From positions 1 to 64,000 of the forward strand of contig CALIBL010000053.1 of assembly GCA_938045805.1 (NCBI GenBank): DNA of 64,000 nucleotides, in the 5' to 3' direction. Both the position numbers and the translations under genes were made by a program. Below are positions 18,763 through 27,544 of this stretch, in pieces (the first letter of the stretch is position 1; each line of letters opens with the position of its first letter). This DNA comes from an uncultured Rubripirellula sp. (GTDB lineage Bacteria > Planctomycetota > Planctomycetia > Pirellulales > Pirellulaceae). The notes beneath the pieces are model-generated. The model was not told the DNA's origin. It saw nothing but the letters and a program-made list of their open reading frames with translations, and ran no database searches.

Positions 18763-21252
18763 ATGCCCACACGACTCCTACTCCTCCTGCTCGCCCTCCT
18801 AATCCATCCACAACTTCGTTTGCAAGCAGAAAGACAGATTGTCATCCTGCCCGGCAAAATCGAATTGGCGGACGATCGAGCAGCACAAACTTTCTCGGTC
18901 TATGAAACCTCTGAGTCAGGTGAGATTGGACGAGTTTTGAATAGCAGTGAATTTAGCGTTTCGCTGCAAGATCATTCCCTAGTGAGCATCAGAGATAATA
19001 TTGTCTACCCACTCAAGAACGGTGAAACCTCTCTTGAAGTTGCAGCAAAAGATGGCGCACGGGTAGCCGCCACAGTCAGCGTTTCGAACATGGAAACGGC
19101 CAAAGCGATCAGCTTCCGCCACGACGTTGAGCCGCTTCTGACCAAATTAAACTGCAATTCCGGTGCCTGCCATGGCGCATTGGCCGGAAAAGGTGGCTTC
19201 CGACTTTCACTGCGTGGCTACGACCCCGAATTCGACCATCGAACCATCACACGTGAGTCACTCGGTCGGCGTGTTGAGTACGCTGACCCCGCCAAAAGCC
19301 TTTTGCTAACGAAACCAACCGGAGCCTTACCACACAAGGGCGGATTGAGACTTGAAACTGCGAGCCCTGATTATCAAACCCTTTCGACGTGGATCACATC
19401 CGGTGGGCCACCTCCCAGTTCTGATGACTCGACTCTTACGGGTATCACCGTTGAACCCAGCGATTCGACTCTTAGACCGCAAGATCTCAGCAAGCTTTTG
19501 GTCACCGCTCACTATGACAATGGTCAAACGAGGGATGTCACGCGTTGGGCTAAATTCACGTCCACTGATGATTCAATCGCCAGTGTCGATGAGGCTGGTA
19601 ATGTGACCGTTGTTGATAGTGGCCAAGGCGCCATCTTGGTGTGGTTCAGCAGCAAAGTGAATCTGGCGCGCATCACGGTTCCTTACCCCAATCAACTCTC
19701 GCCCGAAGTTTTCACCAATGCACCTCAACGAAACCTGATCGACGATGAAAACCTCAAGCAACTCGAAAAACTCAATCTTCCACCCTCCCCAAGGTGTGAC
19801 GACGCTACCTTTCTCCGACGCGCTACAATCGACACCATCGGTCGACTACCGACCACGGAGGAACGTCAAACCTACTTTGACAAGCCAGAACAAGATCGAC
19901 GAGACTGGCTCATCGACCACCTACTAGCGAGCGACGATTACGTTGACTATTGGACCTACAAATGGTGCGACCTGCTTCTGATCAATGGAACCAAGTTACG
20001 GCCAGTCGCGGTCAAAACGTACTATCAGTGGGTTCGAGATGCAGTGGCCAACCGAACACCATGGGATCAATTCGTTAGGAAGATTCTGACTGCTACCGGT
20101 GGCAGTGATCAGAACGGAGCCACTAACTTTTATGCATTGCATCAGAGTCCCGAAGAGATGACCGAGAATGCGAGTCAAGCCTTCCTTGGTCTCTCCATTG
20201 GCTGCGCTAAATGCCACAATCATCCGTTGGAAAAATGGACCAACGATCAATACTACGCGATGGCTAATCTTTTCTCTCGAGTCAGAGCCAAAGGCTGGGG
20301 CGGCGATGGTCGTAACGGCGATGGGATTCGAACCCTTTTTGTGTCAACAACAGGAGAACTAATCCAGCCGAATCGAGGGAAGCCGCAACCTCCAGCACCA
20401 CTCGATGCGGAGCCGATTGCATTCAGCAACACCTCTGACCGCCGTGAAGTGCTTGCGGACTGGATGACCGCGCCAGAGAACCCCTACTTTGCACGAGCGA
20501 TAACCAACCGCATCTGGGCAAACTACTTCGGCCGCGGCTTGGTTGAACAAGTCGACGACCTGAGACTGAGTAATCCCGCGACCAACGAACCGCTCCTCGA
20601 TGCAACCGCACGCTTCATCACCTCAGCCGAGTTCGATCTACCGCAGCTGATGAAACTCATCCTCCAAAGTGAAACCTACCAGCGCAGCAGTGTCGCGGCA
20701 CCCGAAAATGCCAACGAGAATAAATATCACAGCAGGTATTACCCAAGACGAATGATGGCAGAGGTACTTCTCGACTCGATTGACCAAACTTTGGGCACCA
20801 CGACCAAATTCGATGAGATTGCTTTTCCCGGAGCAGATACCCAAAAGACCGAGTTCTATACCGAAGGAACTCGCGCGATCCAACTGTACGATGCCGCTGT
20901 GAAATCCTACTTCCTCAAAACATTCGGTCGCAACCCTCGCGAAATCACATGCGAATGTGAACGAAGCGATGATCCGAGTATGGTCCAAGTTCTTCATCTC
21001 TCTAACGGTGACACACTCAATCCGAAGCTCGCAAGCGAAACAAACCTGATTGCAAAGATGCTCGAGAAGGCTTCCACCGATGAGGAAATTATCACGCAGT
21101 TGTTCCTTGCCGCACTCTCACGAGAACCGTCCTCAAGCGAGCTGGAAAGTTTGAAAGCGATCGTCTTAGAGTATGGAGACGATCGTCGCACCGCGTTGCA
21201 AGATGTGGCTTGGAGCATTTTGACGAGCGCGGAGTTTACGTTCAATCATTAG
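18763..21252 (+). CDS. PSCyt2/PSD1 protein (DUF1549/DUF1553) with bacterial Ig-like domain
   Basis: An 829-aa exported protein. After a Leu-rich signal peptide there is a haem-type motif of the spacing CNSGACH (Cys131, Cys136, His137), standard for this family although not CxxCH. A BIG2-like Ig domain follows (about residues 226-305; DNGQTRDVTRWAKF, SIASVDEAGNVT). Then DUF1549 (FLRRATIDTIGRLPTTEER) contains CAKCH (Cys481, Cys484, His485), and DUF1553 (DWMTAPENPYFARAITNRIW) ends the protein. The family is planctomycete/verrucomicrobial and of unknown biochemistry. It lies 125 bases after DUF1501 and 68 bases before the WD40 gene and is probably cotranscribed with both. Confidence 0.9.
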   Translation: MPTRLLLLLLALLIHPQLRLQAERQIVILPGKIELADDRAAQTFSVYETSESGEIGRVLNSSEFSVSLQDHSLVSIRDNIVYPLKNGETSLEVAAKDGARVAATVSVSNMETAKAISFRHDVEPLLTKLNCNSGACHGALAGKGGFRLSLRGYDPEFDHRTITRESLGRRVEYADPAKSLLLTKPTGALPHKGGLRLETASPDYQTLSTWITSGGPPPSSDDSTLTGITVEPSDSTLRPQDLSKLLVTAHYDNGQTRDVTRWAKFTSTDDSIASVDEAGNVTVVDSGQGAILVWFSSKVNLARITVPYPNQLSPEVFTNAPQRNLIDDENLKQLEKLNLPPSPRCDDATFLRRATIDTIGRLPTTEERQTYFDKPEQDRRDWLIDHLLASDDYVDYWTYKWCDLLLINGTKLRPVAVKTYYQWVRDAVANRTPWDQFVRKILTATGGSDQNGATNFYALHQSPEEMTENASQAFLGLSIGCAKCHNHPLEKWTNDQYYAMANLFSRVRAKGWGGDGRNGDGIRTLFVSTTGELIQPNRGKPQPPAPLDAEPIAFSNTSDRREVLADWMTAPENPYFARAITNRIWANYFGRGLVEQVDDLRLSNPATNEPLLDATARFITSAEFDLPQLMKLILQSETYQRSSVAAPENANENKYHSRYYPRRMMAEVLLDSIDQTLGTTTKFDEIAFPGADTQKTEFYTEGTRAIQLYDAAVKSYFLKTFGRNPREITCECERSDDPSMVQVLHLSNGDTLNPKLASETNLIAKMLEKASTDEEIITQLFLAALSREPSSSELESLKAIVLEYGDDRRTALQDVAWSILTSAEFTFNH

Positions 21253-21320
21253 CAAAAAACTAAGTTTCGTTCGCAGTACCTTCCTTCGCACAGCTGACTT
21301 CTAAATCGAAAATCATTTTT

Positions 21321-24164
21321 ATGAATCATCAGCCTCAAAGAAACGCCCTGTCAAAATGGTCATGGTTCACAGGCCTCAGCCTGATGACTCTCATAGTGAC
21401 CTTGAATTCAAGCCTACCCGCTGCTGAACAAGTCAACTACGAAAACGACGTATTGCCAGTGCTTAACCGTTACTGTGTGGGATGTCACACGGAGGACGCC
21501 TCGGAGGGCGGATATGTGATGGAGACACACCGCCAATTACTCCAAGGCGGTGAACACGGACCGGCCATTACCCCCGGCGTCCCAGAGAGCAGCCGACTGC
21601 TACTAATGCTGCAAGGAAAACTGAATCCCACCATGCCACCCGATGGTGAACCGCGCCCCTCGGAGCCAGAGATTGAAACGCTTGTGAAATGGATCGAGCA
21701 GGGTGCAAGCGGACCTGACGGAACAAAAATCCTCAAGCAAGATCCGATCACCCCCAAACTCGTCAGAAACAGAGAAATCTCGCTACCCATTACCGCAGTC
21801 GCCAAGAACGATGTTGGCAATATTGTCGCGATGGGACGTTACGGCGAGATCACCATCACGGATCAATCAGAAAGTGTCTTAACCAAAATCACAGATGATC
21901 TGCATAAGATCAATTCATTGCGATTGAGCAGGGATGGCAAGCGAATCCTTGTCGCTTCGGGACGCACCGGTGCCTACGGCCTCGCCGCGATCTATTCAGC
22001 CGAAACCGGAAAGCAATTGATCGAACTACTCGGTCACCGCGATGTCCTCTACTGCGCGATTTTCTCCCCCGATGAATCGATCATCGCAACCGCTGGATAC
22101 GATCGAGAGATCATCCTCTGGGACTCGAAAACTGGTGAAGCGATCCGACGATTAACTGGACATAACGGTGCAATCTTTAGTCTCGCCTTCACAGCCGATG
22201 GTCGCCACCTCGTTAGTGCATGTGCGGATGAAACACTAAAAATTTGGGACGTTGCTACCGGCCAGAGGCTCGACACGCTTGGACAACCGGAGGGAGAAGT
22301 CCTCGCCCTTCTTGTCTCAAGCGACGGCCGATTTGTGATCGCCGGAGGCGCGGACAACCGTGTTCGTGTTTGGGAACTCGGGGTCGATGGCGCGGTTGAA
22401 CACAATCCATTGGTGGCAACTCGGTATGTGGACGATTCCGCGATCACGCACATGGAGTTTACCGATGACGACAAAGCGGTGGCGATCGTTACCGCCGCGG
22501 GTAATGTCAAGATGTTGGACACCAGCAATTGGTCTTTATTTGCCACCCTCAGCTCCATCGAGGATACCGCTACCTCGATCTGTGCGGACCACGAGAAGCG
22601 GGAACTGCTGATTTGCATGATGAATGGTGACACTTGCCGTCGGGCAATTCCTCATGCACCATCTGACAGTCAGAGTGTTGTGGATGTCGACGATCAGAAA
22701 CTCTACCTCAACCTCGGTTCTGCTTCCTCAGTGAAAGAGAAGGACTTGAAGGTGGAAACGGTGTCGGTTTCAAGTTCAGCGTCCAAGACAAACGACACAA
22801 ACTCAACGTCAAGCCGATCCTTTAATGCGGTTGCTCGGAATGTTGAAATCACCGGGGCGATATCGGAGGATAACGAAGTGGATCTCTATCGCTGGATGGC
22901 GAAGAAAAATGAGCAGTGGGCGATCGATGTCGATGCGAGCAAAGATAGTCCCCTCGATCCCATCGTTACCATTCTTGACCAAGATCTCAATCCGGTTCTC
23001 AGGACTCGGCTTCAGGCAACTCGCGAGTCTTACTTCACATTTCGTGGTAAAGACAGTATGCAAGTTGGTGACTTCCGGTTATTCAATTGGGAAGAGATGC
23101 ACCTGAACGACTACCTCTACTCCTCAGGCGAAGTCACCCGTCTTTGGCTTTACCCCCGAGGACCAGACTCGGGATACAACGTTTATCCGAATGAAGGACA
23201 GCGATGGACCTACTTTGGCACTTCGCACACCACCCACGCACTTGGTGAGCCAGCCTATGTTGTCCGCCCGTTGTCGAGCCAGGAAATACCGCCGGACAAT
23301 GGATTACCGACGTTCAACATCTATTATGAAAATGACGATGATCCGCATCGCGTGGCGGGAAAAAACAGCCGACTCTTGTTTTCCGCCCCCGGCGATGGAC
23401 AGTATTTTGTTCAGGTAACTGATACACGAGGCATGGGAGGAGACTCGTACGAATACCAAGTTAAAATTCGACCAACTGATCCGAGTTTTGTCCCGAGTGT
23501 GAGTAAAGCGAATGGAAAAATACATCGCGGAACCGGTCGAGAATTCACGGTACGTGTCGATCGGATGGATGGATTTGATGGAGAAGTAACGTTCGATATT
23601 CCAGATCTGCCAGCACAATTTGTGACGAATCTACCGCTCACGATTGAAGCGGGTCAAAGATTCGCAACAGGGTGCCTATGGTTACCAATCCAAGCAGAGG
23701 CATGGGAGGGAACGATTGCACCAGAATTGATTGCTTCGGCCAACATTCTTGGCAAAAAAGTGGAGAGATCTCTGGGCTCAGTTGGTGAACTAACACTAGC
23801 AGAAGAACCCAACGCGATACCTACCGTTCATCCGATCGATCGAGAGGTGGCAACCAACGAGCGATGGACACTTCAGGTTAGACGAGGCCAAACGGTCACA
23901 GCTCGAGTCATGGTGACACGAAAGGAAGGATTCAATGCAGAGATCAGCTTTGGGAAAGAAGACGCAGGGCGTAATAGCACACATGGTGTCTACGTTGACA
24001 ACATCGGACTCAACGGTCTGCTCGTTCGACAGAACGAGTCAGTCCGTGAATTCTTCATCACCGCGGACCCGATCGCGGCATTAGGAAAACGAGATTTTCA
24101 CTTACGTGCCTCAACTGACGGTGGCGTCACCAGTCATCCGATCATTCTTGAGGTGCTACCGTGA
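21321..24164 (+). CDS. Exported PSCyt1 cytochrome-like protein with WD40 propeller
   Basis: A 947-aa secreted protein. A signal peptide is followed by a PSCyt1-type cytochrome motif CVGCH (Cys52, Cys55, His56) with the companion segment MPPDGEPRPSEPEIETLVKWIEQG. Next come WD40 repeats (about residues 165-430) with clear units such as LLGHRDVLYCAIFSPDESI and LTGHNGAIFSLAFTADGRH, each ending in a W-D or W-E pair. The C-terminal half is beta-rich, with PPC-like segments (AVARNVEITGAISEDNEVDLYRW, cut short here). This fusion is frequent next to DUF1501 and DUF1549/1553 genes. The propeller probably serves protein or glycan contacts; haem binding is inferred. Confidence 0.88.
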   Translation: MNHQPQRNALSKWSWFTGLSLMTLIVTLNSSLPAAEQVNYENDVLPVLNRYCVGCHTEDASEGGYVMETHRQLLQGGEHGPAITPGVPESSRLLLMLQGKLNPTMPPDGEPRPSEPEIETLVKWIEQGASGPDGTKILKQDPITPKLVRNREISLPITAVAKNDVGNIVAMGRYGEITITDQSESVLTKITDDLHKINSLRLSRDGKRILVASGRTGAYGLAAIYSAETGKQLIELLGHRDVLYCAIFSPDESIIATAGYDREIILWDSKTGEAIRRLTGHNGAIFSLAFTADGRHLVSACADETLKIWDVATGQRLDTLGQPEGEVLALLVSSDGRFVIAGGADNRVRVWELGVDGAVEHNPLVATRYVDDSAITHMEFTDDDKAVAIVTAAGNVKMLDTSNWSLFATLSSIEDTATSICADHEKRELLICMMNGDTCRRAIPHAPSDSQSVVDVDDQKLYLNLGSASSVKEKDLKVETVSVSSSASKTNDTNSTSSRSFNAVARNVEITGAISEDNEVDLYRWMAKKNEQWAIDVDASKDSPLDPIVTILDQDLNPVLRTRLQATRESYFTFRGKDSMQVGDFRLFNWEEMHLNDYLYSSGEVTRLWLYPRGPDSGYNVYPNEGQRWTYFGTSHTTHALGEPAYVVRPLSSQEIPPDNGLPTFNIYYENDDDPHRVAGKNSRLLFSAPGDGQYFVQVTDTRGMGGDSYEYQVKIRPTDPSFVPSVSKANGKIHRGTGREFTVRVDRMDGFDGEVTFDIPDLPAQFVTNLPLTIEAGQRFATGCLWLPIQAEAWEGTIAPELIASANILGKKVERSLGSVGELTLAEEPNAIPTVHPIDREVATNERWTLQVRRGQTVTARVMVTRKEGFNAEISFGKEDAGRNSTHGVYVDNIGLNGLLVRQNESVREFFITADPIAALGKRDFHLRASTDGGVTSHPIILEVLP

Positions 24165-24171
24165 TTCTCAC

Positions 24172-24191
24172 AAAGGGGTCTGACCCATTTT
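24172..24191. terminator. Palindrome between convergent genes, possible terminator
   Basis: GGGTC (24176-24180) and GACCC (24182-24186) form a near-perfect palindrome flanked by AAA on the left and TTTT on the right. It fills the 30-base gap between the convergent WD40 and ThuA genes. As RNA it would give a short GGGU/ACCC hairpin. It could be a weak bidirectional terminator or a REP-like remnant; the stem is short. Confidence 0.35.
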
Positions 24192-24194
24192 CCG

Positions 24195-25220
24195 CTAAGG
24201 CTTAAGAATTGGTGTATCGAAGCCTTGGATGTCACCGGGCCTTGCATCGGTAATCGAGGGTTGGAAGCTGAAGGTCGTCGGATTGTATCCTCCGATAAAT
24301 GAAACGTCAGAATCAGCGTCGATCGCATCCTCAAGGCCCATGCACCACAAAGTAGCGTTGACGATCAGGCGGCGAACTCCCTCGCTGAGAATATCCTCCG
24401 AAGCGCCCTGCGTACTGCAGAACACTCGTCCTTCGGGGCCACCACGGTAGCGATACGTTCGCACCCACGCAGCGGGCTGAGGCGGCTTATCAGCCACCGG
24501 CGCGGAGCCAACCTCCATGCCTTCCAAGACTTGATTGGTTGCAAGGATCGTTGAATTGGGCATCGGTCGGGCCGAGTAAGCACCGGCCATCGCATGCATC
24601 TCGCCCACACCTCGCAGAACCGGGTGATCCTGATTTTCGGGAACAGGATGCATCGCGGTTGCAAACTGATGGTTACGACCATAATGACCCGCTCCAAGCT
24701 TGGGATTCCAAGTTTCCCCTAGAACCTGACGCCCAAATCCACCTACAAAGTCTTCCGAATTGTGGTTGAAGTTGAGGAAGGCATATTCACCTTTGATACC
24801 GTTAAATGCGTGCGTCGTTGTCCGCAGGCCGAGCACCGGTCCGCCACGTTTAAGGTACGATTCAAATTTTGCCAGCCACTGGTCGCTGGGGTTGATAAAC
24901 CGCATGAACAGAAAAAGCATGTCAGCGTCATCGATCACTTCGATACCCGGTATCAGACTCGAACCGGGTTTGATTACGCCATCCTCGGTCTGCCCAAAAA
25001 GTACTGTGCATTTGAAACCGTAACGTTTTGCCAGAATCCTAGCGATCGCTGGGCATGTCTCCTCACCTCGATATTCGTGATCCGATGCAATAAAGAGAAT
25101 GTGCTTACCCTTACCAACACCTTCCCCGCCTTCGTAAACCACATGCTCCGCAGCAGAAGCCGCTTTCGCAAAGCCGCAGCAGAACACACCAACCATTAAC
25201 AGGGCCATAGAACGAGACAT
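24195..25220 (-). CDS. Secreted ThuA-domain protein
   Basis: A 341-aa protein of the ThuA (trehalose-utilisation, glutamine-amidotransferase-like fold) family, common in planctomycete sugar-degradation regions. I place the start at the ATG at 25220, giving a clean signal peptide (SMALLMVGVFCCGFAKAASA); the longer frame to 25343 adds an unlikely 41 residues. Family features are HILFIASDHEYRGEE, the central RGGPVLGLRTTTHAFNG, and RVFCSTQGASEDILSEGVRR near the end. ThuA proteins lack the amidotransferase nucleophile and their reaction is not settled. It is convergent with the WD40 gene and transcribed alone. Confidence 0.85.
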   Translation of the reverse strand: MSRSMALLMVGVFCCGFAKAASAAEHVVYEGGEGVGKGKHILFIASDHEYRGEETCPAIARILAKRYGFKCTVLFGQTEDGVIKPGSSLIPGIEVIDDADMLFLFMRFINPSDQWLAKFESYLKRGGPVLGLRTTTHAFNGIKGEYAFLNFNHNSEDFVGGFGRQVLGETWNPKLGAGHYGRNHQFATAMHPVPENQDHPVLRGVGEMHAMAGAYSARPMPNSTILATNQVLEGMEVGSAPVADKPPQPAAWVRTYRYRGGPEGRVFCSTQGASEDILSEGVRRLIVNATLWCMGLEDAIDADSDVSFIGGYNPTTFSFQPSITDARPGDIQGFDTPILKP

Positions 25221-25411
25221 ACTTACTCCATGAAGAACAAACACAAAGGTTGACCTGCCGACAATCTTTTTCAACAAGCAAAAATCAATGCAAGAGCATA
25301 CACCTGCGTACAACGAAGATGTTTCCGCGATCGCAAAAACCACCCTAAAGAGGCAGAAAAGGTCAGTCTAAGACACCTGAATTGGGGGCGATGCGATCTA
25401 GATCATCCTAT

Positions 25412-25440
25412 TTGACACATTATTTTCAGATTTCTAGAAA
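25412..25440 (+). promoter_or_regulatory. Sigma-70-type promoter in front of the candidate RNA
   Basis: A perfect -35 hexamer TTGACA (25412-25417) is followed, after exactly 17 bases, by the -10-like TAGAAA (25435-25440, four of six matches). Transcription would begin near 25447, about 23 bases before the long inverted repeat. No coding frame follows, which supports an RNA gene. Confidence 0.5.
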
Positions 25441-25446
25441 TGAATG

Positions 25447-25617
25447 CAAATGTGTTTCGCTTATCTCTGAAAGGCCTACCGCGCCGAATGGGGCAGGTGG
25501 CTTCCGCTTGCATTGATAACTCCGAGTCGGGGGGTACGGTGGCGTGGCGGGGAGGAGAGGTCCCGCCAACTTCACCAGCTTGAGAGAGAGGAGTATCCGC
25601 GGTAGGCCTTTTATTTA
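25447..25617 (+). ncRNA. Candidate structured non-coding RNA (about 150-170 nt)
   Basis: A perfect 14-bp inverted repeat closes this element: AAAGGCCTACCGCG at 25470-25483 pairs with 25598-25611, directly followed by a T-rich tail (CCTTTTATTT) like an intrinsic terminator. Inside I can fold three more helices. A hairpin pairs GCAGGTGG (25493-25500) with CCGCTTGC (25504-25511). A stem pairs GAT-ACTCC (25515-25523, one bulged A) with GGAGTATC (25590-25597), stacked against the closing helix. An apical GGCGGG/CCCGCC hairpin (25546-25551 with 25562-25567) is reached through GGTG/CACC (25538-25541 with 25573-25576). The interior is G-rich and non-coding. A sigma-70-type promoter lies upstream. It does not match 4.5S/SRP RNA, tmRNA or RNase P as I remember them. 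A 6S-type RNA, another regulatory RNA or a cis-acting leader of the porin are alternatives. Confidence 0.6.
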
Positions 25618-25988
25618 GCCATACCGCGACTCTGCTGCGTCCGGGCAGGCTCGGCTACAAAACCGTCTTCAGCCCTTTGATACACCGTCTAGCAGACACA
25701 GTGACAAGGACATGCACAGCAATCTAAAGTCCTTGCTGCGCTGATTCAGTACCGCTGAGAACCCATTATCCGTTTTGGTATTCTCAGCCGATTCTCTACG
25801 ACGAAGACTTTCCCGAATTCGTCCGCTTTTCGCGAAAAAGTCGACCCCACTCAAGTTCCAAGACAGAACTTCTCACGCTCTGCCATTGAGTTTGACGATC
25901 TTTCCAATTAGTGGCGCGGATCTACACGCGCCAACAGTCTGTTTCATGTGGCCCGTAAAGAGCGCTGAACTGCTTTCCAGAGATTCAT
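25618..25988 (+). other. Leader region upstream of the porin gene
   Basis: No supported gene. A hairpin is visible: GCTGAGAA (25754-25761) pairs with TTCTCAGC (25781-25788) across a 19-base loop, about 200 bases before the porin start. It could be part of a structured 5' leader. AGAGA just before the ATG at 25989 is a weak ribosome-binding site. Confidence 0.35.
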
Positions 25989-27323
25989 ATGCCCCACCTC
26001 AACAAAACGATAGCATTTCATCGCTTCGCACTGACACTCCTGTTGAGCATTCTCCCGCTATCGCTCCAAGCACAAGCGACAGATCAATGCGATCACATCA
26101 ACGACGAAGCCTGTGACGCATTACTCAGCGCTGAGCTAAATAATGTAAGCAATAAAGACTGGTTCAACGCTTTACGTCTTCCGAGGTTTTCTTTGTTGGA
26201 CGATCTAGCGGAAAAGGGAATTCTTTTCGAGGGGAACCTGACCAGTTTTTATCAAGGTAACGTTGCCGGTGGAGCACAAAACAAATTCCAGTTCTCTGGC
26301 CACGGGGACTATGCGGCTAACATGAACCTGGAAAAACTTGGTTTTGGTAGAGGTCAGTTTTTGAAGATTCGCGCCGAGCATCGTTTTGGTGATCCAATTA
26401 CTCAAGCCTCGGGAGCTCTACTTCCACCGAACATTTCACCCGAAACGCCAGTCCGGAACTCAGACGAACTCTACATCACCAACTTCCTGTTCATTCAAGC
26501 GCTCTCAGAGAACTTTGCCCTTTACTTCGGTAAGGTTGACTCACTGGGTGAGATGTCTGGATCTTTAACAAGTGGACGAGGACTCAATCAGTTCTCAAAC
26601 CTCGTTCTTGTTAGTAATCCGATTGGAATGCGAAGTATCGCCTATTCCACACTCGGTGCTGGTTTTTCAGTGATGCAGGATGGCGAGAAAATCTTTAACT
26701 TCTTGGCACTCAACGCACATGACACGGTTGAATCCACGGGACTGAGTGAACTGTACGCCAAGGGTGTCGCTCTGATCCCTGAGGTAACCCTGCCAACCCG
26801 ATTCGGTGGCAAACGCGGCAAGCACTCATTCATGGGGATCTGGAGTACTAGGGAGTTTGCAGAGCTGGCTCAGTCGCCCCTTTTCTTATTCCCCAGTGTG
26901 CCGATCCAAAAACGCGAAGGAACATGGGTTTTGAGTTACGAGGCAGAGCAATTCCTCGCCACTAGCGATTCATCAGATCGTATTGGATGGGGAATCTTTG
27001 GACGCGCTGCGATAGCAGATCAGAGGACCAATCCGATCCGCTACCTCTTTACCCTCGGAGTTGCCGGGAATAACCTCGCTCGAGGTCGAGAACAGGATCG
27101 TTTTGGGGTCGGCTACTTCTATTACGGCGTCAGCCATGATCTACGTCCCGCGTTTACCAACCTACTGGGCGGAATACAAAATGGGCAAGGTGTTGAGCTG
27201 TTCTACAACTTCTCCCTCAATAAGCAGACAGCATTAACCTTTGATGCGCAGATCCTACGTTCCCCATTAAAGAAGTACGATACCGCGTGCCTGATCGGTA
27301 CTCGGTTAAACTTCTCTTTCTAA
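25989..27323 (+). CDS. OprB-like carbohydrate-selective porin
   Basis: A 444-aa outer-membrane beta-barrel protein. A signal peptide (FALTLLLSILPLSLQAQA) is followed by a barrel rich in alternating aromatic/hydrophobic strands that ends on phenylalanine (LNFSF), the usual barrel-assembly signal. NLTSFYQGNVAGG, YFGKVDS, and the late GVELFYNFSLNKQTALTFDA resemble OprB-family sugar porins. It would admit sugars or oligosaccharides across the outer membrane, consistent with neighbouring sulfatases and esterases. It is preceded by a 370-base leader and the candidate RNA. Family assignment is good; substrate is unknown. Confidence 0.78.
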   Translation: MPHLNKTIAFHRFALTLLLSILPLSLQAQATDQCDHINDEACDALLSAELNNVSNKDWFNALRLPRFSLLDDLAEKGILFEGNLTSFYQGNVAGGAQNKFQFSGHGDYAANMNLEKLGFGRGQFLKIRAEHRFGDPITQASGALLPPNISPETPVRNSDELYITNFLFIQALSENFALYFGKVDSLGEMSGSLTSGRGLNQFSNLVLVSNPIGMRSIAYSTLGAGFSVMQDGEKIFNFLALNAHDTVESTGLSELYAKGVALIPEVTLPTRFGGKRGKHSFMGIWSTREFAELAQSPLFLFPSVPIQKREGTWVLSYEAEQFLATSDSSDRIGWGIFGRAAIADQRTNPIRYLFTLGVAGNNLARGREQDRFGVGYFYYGVSHDLRPAFTNLLGGIQNGQGVELFYNFSLNKQTALTFDAQILRSPLKKYDTACLIGTRLNFSF

Positions 27324-27544
27324 AGGACTAAGGGAATCTCTGGCATGTCTGGATCGGAGTGAGATACTGTCGTGATCATAGGACGACCGTTTTGCCAAAA
27401 GTGCTTGATTCAGCAGCACGGTTCGACGGATCTCTTATCTCCTCCACAGGCAGACGCAATATCGCTAAAATTTTTCGAGTCGATTCACGCTGCGCGCTGA
27501 TTTCTACGAGCGATCCCAAACGGCGATTTTTTTTGTACCCCGCC

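Noticed and set aside
22049-22633. 194-codon Ser-rich open frame antisense to the WD40 gene
   Set aside because: It lies wholly inside the cytochrome-WD40 gene, has biased composition expected from the opposite strand and no motif.
25470-25611. The 14-bp inverted repeat as ends of a miniature transposable element
   Set aside because: No target-site duplication flanks it, internal helices nest as in an RNA, and a promoter and T-tail fit an RNA gene better. Copy number elsewhere could not be checked.
25669-26116. Short frames on both strands in the porin leader
   Set aside because: One runs into the porin gene in another frame; none has coding character.
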